Assembly: GCA_035765045.1 (NCBI GenBank)
Contig: DASTYI010000002.1
Coordinates: 1 to 64,000 of the forward strand
Direction: 5' to 3'
Origin: Iamia sp035765045
GTDB lineage: Bacteria > Actinomycetota > Acidimicrobiia > Acidimicrobiales > Iamiaceae
DNA: 64,000 bases
Shown here: in pieces, positions 63,801 through 64,000 of the stretch
Position numbering within the stretch: position 1 is the stretch's first letter
Layout of the letters: every line of letters begins with the position of its first letter
Made by a program: the position numbers and the translations under genes
The notes under the pieces: model-generated
Seen by the model: the letters and a program-made list of their open reading frames with translations, nothing else
What the model was told of the DNA's origin: nothing
The model's database searches: none

Positions 63801-64000
63801 GATCCCGACGGGAGGTCTGGCCGCGTTGTCGGGCGTCACGGCACCGGCTGGCATCATGGTCATCACCGTCAGTCAGGGGGCGTTGGCCGGTGCCGCCGGC
63901 ACGCTCGCCGGTCTCGGCGTCCACATGGCCTCGGGTGGCAGCGATGCCGGTGCGCCATTCGGGAACGGCGGTACGCGTCCGCCGCGGGCGAACAGCTACC
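57814..64000 (+). CDS. Secreted RHS/YD-repeat protein, probable polymorphic toxin; 3' end outside window
   Basis: Open for all 2062 visible codons. Signal peptide (1-33), a beta-propeller-like region with PD40-type blades (VSGDGNRIVFVSRATNL), DUF6531 (about 520-600; DPVDVASGAFRHDEIDLV), a long YD-repeat barrel (about 720-1750) of units like YTYDDAGRPLT, and the RHS-associated core ending in NPYHYTNNDPLNSVDPLGL (about 1865-1890). After this core the sequence changes: it is Cys-rich (YCSEIDTGGWCF), contains two hydrophobic helices and is lower in G+C, as expected for a toxin tip. No stop is reached, and no immunity gene is visible yet. Confidence 0.9.
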   Translation, partial: MGHRRISLAVATVLSLVISGMTAATLADKAAAQAEPPPPVGLLTEGVDPGSFVGDGGQLSMDQIGKAIGGTNSDDDDDHYWVADSRDDGDAAVSQLLSYPGTLDTHDRESMLSGDGTTFVATYATEGVGLGTCSYDSGNPDGGALYWRQQILIWERDDFDPVNEEPTSFGAPALVSRQDPFDPLECTFDPDGGGPQPSLMGVGGDQRSWSPTVTRDGDEVAFVSEARNLGAAPTDPNVAGLFLWSGPTGVEMVTPANMNGDVTEAMVSGDGNRIVFVSRATNLPVPETIPCCRTQVFVATRGGGGSWSFELASRSTAGAVATDGGQETYHFGATIDRAGERVAFLTGGDNLESGVSGPSLSTSPTLVVRDLDLGVTRVARTRHSAVAQAHNMGSRTGAPRLSEDGESLAIYGSNYFPNEARIDTEGHVEEDQLLVFDVDQILSSDAEERRTARRSRRVYDVPANASQDIAFAGAGDDNLVAFPSDAAPLPRYRGSGLHLFMAFGGAIGSDESRGWHGDPVDVASGAFRHDEIDLVAPAGAGPVELDRTYSSVGETAGVFGPGWSSNLDTRFEIDLDGDLFTIVRSNGERIVFDGSSGTLVPLGGHRLTLDWDDGWFVTDPSGRTWSFDSVGRLAGWSVPGQPAVTVTWGNRANATVSSDTGFALELVDWSYGEEWDPVAGAWVPVVDPEPDGTVDQATTSDGRRVGYTYTVDADGADRLTTVSRPHAVGQDPEDVGRRTYEMDGNLLTRIVDQVDATRTKVVVENTYDARGRVVHQVTATGDESTFVYGEKPDPFGVLVDAPGFTTVTDEASGDVTVYEHNGQGEVVGITDATGNSLTRSWATDRPVAATSRSGVTTDHVYDDAGRLVEVTQTAGATTRTVASYTYVTPDSSPAALTDDRIATSTDEAGVTTTFTYDGAAREPETVSVPCDPASLHPAVSCPGSGLATTTYTYFSGSLAGLVESVTDPDGVVTEYTYAADRSVETVTTYDGVTPLVTTYETVRVGDPGWSEANPAAVEVRTTESPGGAVTTEVVDAEGRVIEVRDPLFDGLTHLATTSTYGLDGELVSMTDPAGGVTTYATSRPGDPGWAEASGIAEVRTVTGPDGVSSITKTDRSGDVVVEQRGDPAVPGELATTTHVYGELGRLASTTDPMGVTTSYVYDVEGRVTEVVDEDGEKTLTAYDDFGRPTVVTDPLGETTTTTYGADGRVASVEDREGHDTSYTYDDAGRPLTTTDARGGVVERRYTLAGRLASETDATGRTTDYRHDTAGRQVEVELPSGATTTTAYDLDGRVASVTSPEGRVTSYTYDDLGRPLTVADPGSGTITTTYTPTGEVATRTDATGGVVSYTYDGGGRVVTVTDPLTRVTTYDHDSRGNRTMRTDARGGEREWHWNLADQLIEEIDPLDRSTTYTYDTLGRLDVKTDGAGRTETYGYDAAGQMTSLTYASGTPTTFEYDGEARRTKMVDATGTTLWHYNATGLMTGADLPGSRDLAFAWDLAGRRTVIDYPDGSRYRNRYDTNGRLAEVEFDDSGTWVDVAVNDYDADGLLIEQDQGSAGLREWTYDAVTGRLTGYDETRGLTTTSTTLTHDAAGRIVSETTGGVATVYDYDDAGQLTLVDRSTGVDETYAYDELGRRSTAVVGATTTTYQWDAASQLTRRVVNGANHNYQYDTSGRRTREAWNGGANVLQWFWGARGTMTGQRSTEPGTVTDTARATRGDGTLAALTTTVNSVLTDTTSIVWDPTLPVPQPVWTGDPGTANATRAVYGPDLIEFTCPTGTSCTGPAHHDIHGSALRTTATAAITQDTTYTPWGDGGGTFTTGADHGYRSELHTGTTIHLRARDYDPDTGLFLTPDPLDGIDGTTTVNNPYHYTNNDPLNSVDPLGLRPDDADLGCGPGEQPSQGTGATNDVYVAGDEAYPTYCSEIDTGGWCFTWQDGCTSFISQWTGGSFCSALFDNECTAIKESHPGLYRALLVIAGGAIVVAACAMACPAAASIAIPTGGLAALSGVTAPAGIMVITVSQGALAGAAGTLAGLGVHMASGGSDAGAPFGNGGTRPPRANSY

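Overview
The window is about three-quarters G+C by eye, with dense gene packing, ATGA/GTGA stop-start overlaps, many GTG starts and several genes that look leaderless (a TANNNT-type -10 element ending 6-7 nt before the start codon). This fits an actinobacterium. The gene content (PurC of the ~270-residue type, CotH/lamin-tail/DUF4214 surface protein, DosR-like boxes, flavin-dependent catabolism) would suit an Acidimicrobiia/Iamia-like soil or aquatic lineage, but that placement is inference. I see no rRNA, tRNA or CRISPR array and no clear insertion sequence.

Layout. 1-15 kb: a partial SDR oxidoreductase; a coupled baeRF-like / small membrane / DksA-like trio; a copper and cytochrome oxidase assembly set (lipoprotein cytochrome c, SCO1, PCu(A)C, CtaG); a GGDEF cyclase; a PoxB-like TPP enzyme; an ECF sigma factor fused in frame to PurC; a STAS protein; an MBL hydrolase; a GT2 glycosyltransferase; and a three-gene envelope operon (LEA-like, holin-X-like, DUF3618). 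14-27 kb: an MBL-fold protein lacking its metal motif, an AraC + VOC pair, a GH50-like lipoprotein, a frameshifted patatin, a large secreted CotH-kinase-like protein, a four-gene RHH/DUF4097/ABC exporter operon with a clear promoter and operator array, and a GT-C-like membrane protein.

27.9-45.6 kb is a single-direction run of 19 genes headed by a FadR-type regulator: amidohydrolase, GlcG/HbpS-like protein, complete peptide-type ABC transporter, RidA, gamma-glutamyltransferase-like hydrolase, M24 protein, UbiX, DUF2848, HpaB-type monooxygenase, cupin, UbiD, TauE-like transporter, nitroreductase and HpaC-type flavin reductase. It reads as an undescribed pathway that imports a conjugated aromatic or heterocyclic acid, removes the conjugate, hydroxylates and decarboxylates the ring, and opens it. 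A 51-bp palindromic repeat lies inside the end of the dppD gene, and a second copy lies after the last gene.

45.7-57.6 kb: a sulfatase, small Rho-N-like and SHOCT genes, then a stress region. Five copies of a 14-bp DosR/DevR-like palindrome precede a membrane protein, an unknown protein, a PPOX-USP pair, a CoA-binding protein and an arginine deiminase operon (permease, DDAH, ADI, OTC, carbamate kinase). Four of the five have a -10-like hexamer at one fixed spacing, suggesting a hypoxia/dormancy regulon that includes fermentative ATP production from arginine. From 57.8 kb to the window end there is a very large secreted RHS/YD-repeat protein whose C-terminal tip runs off the window.
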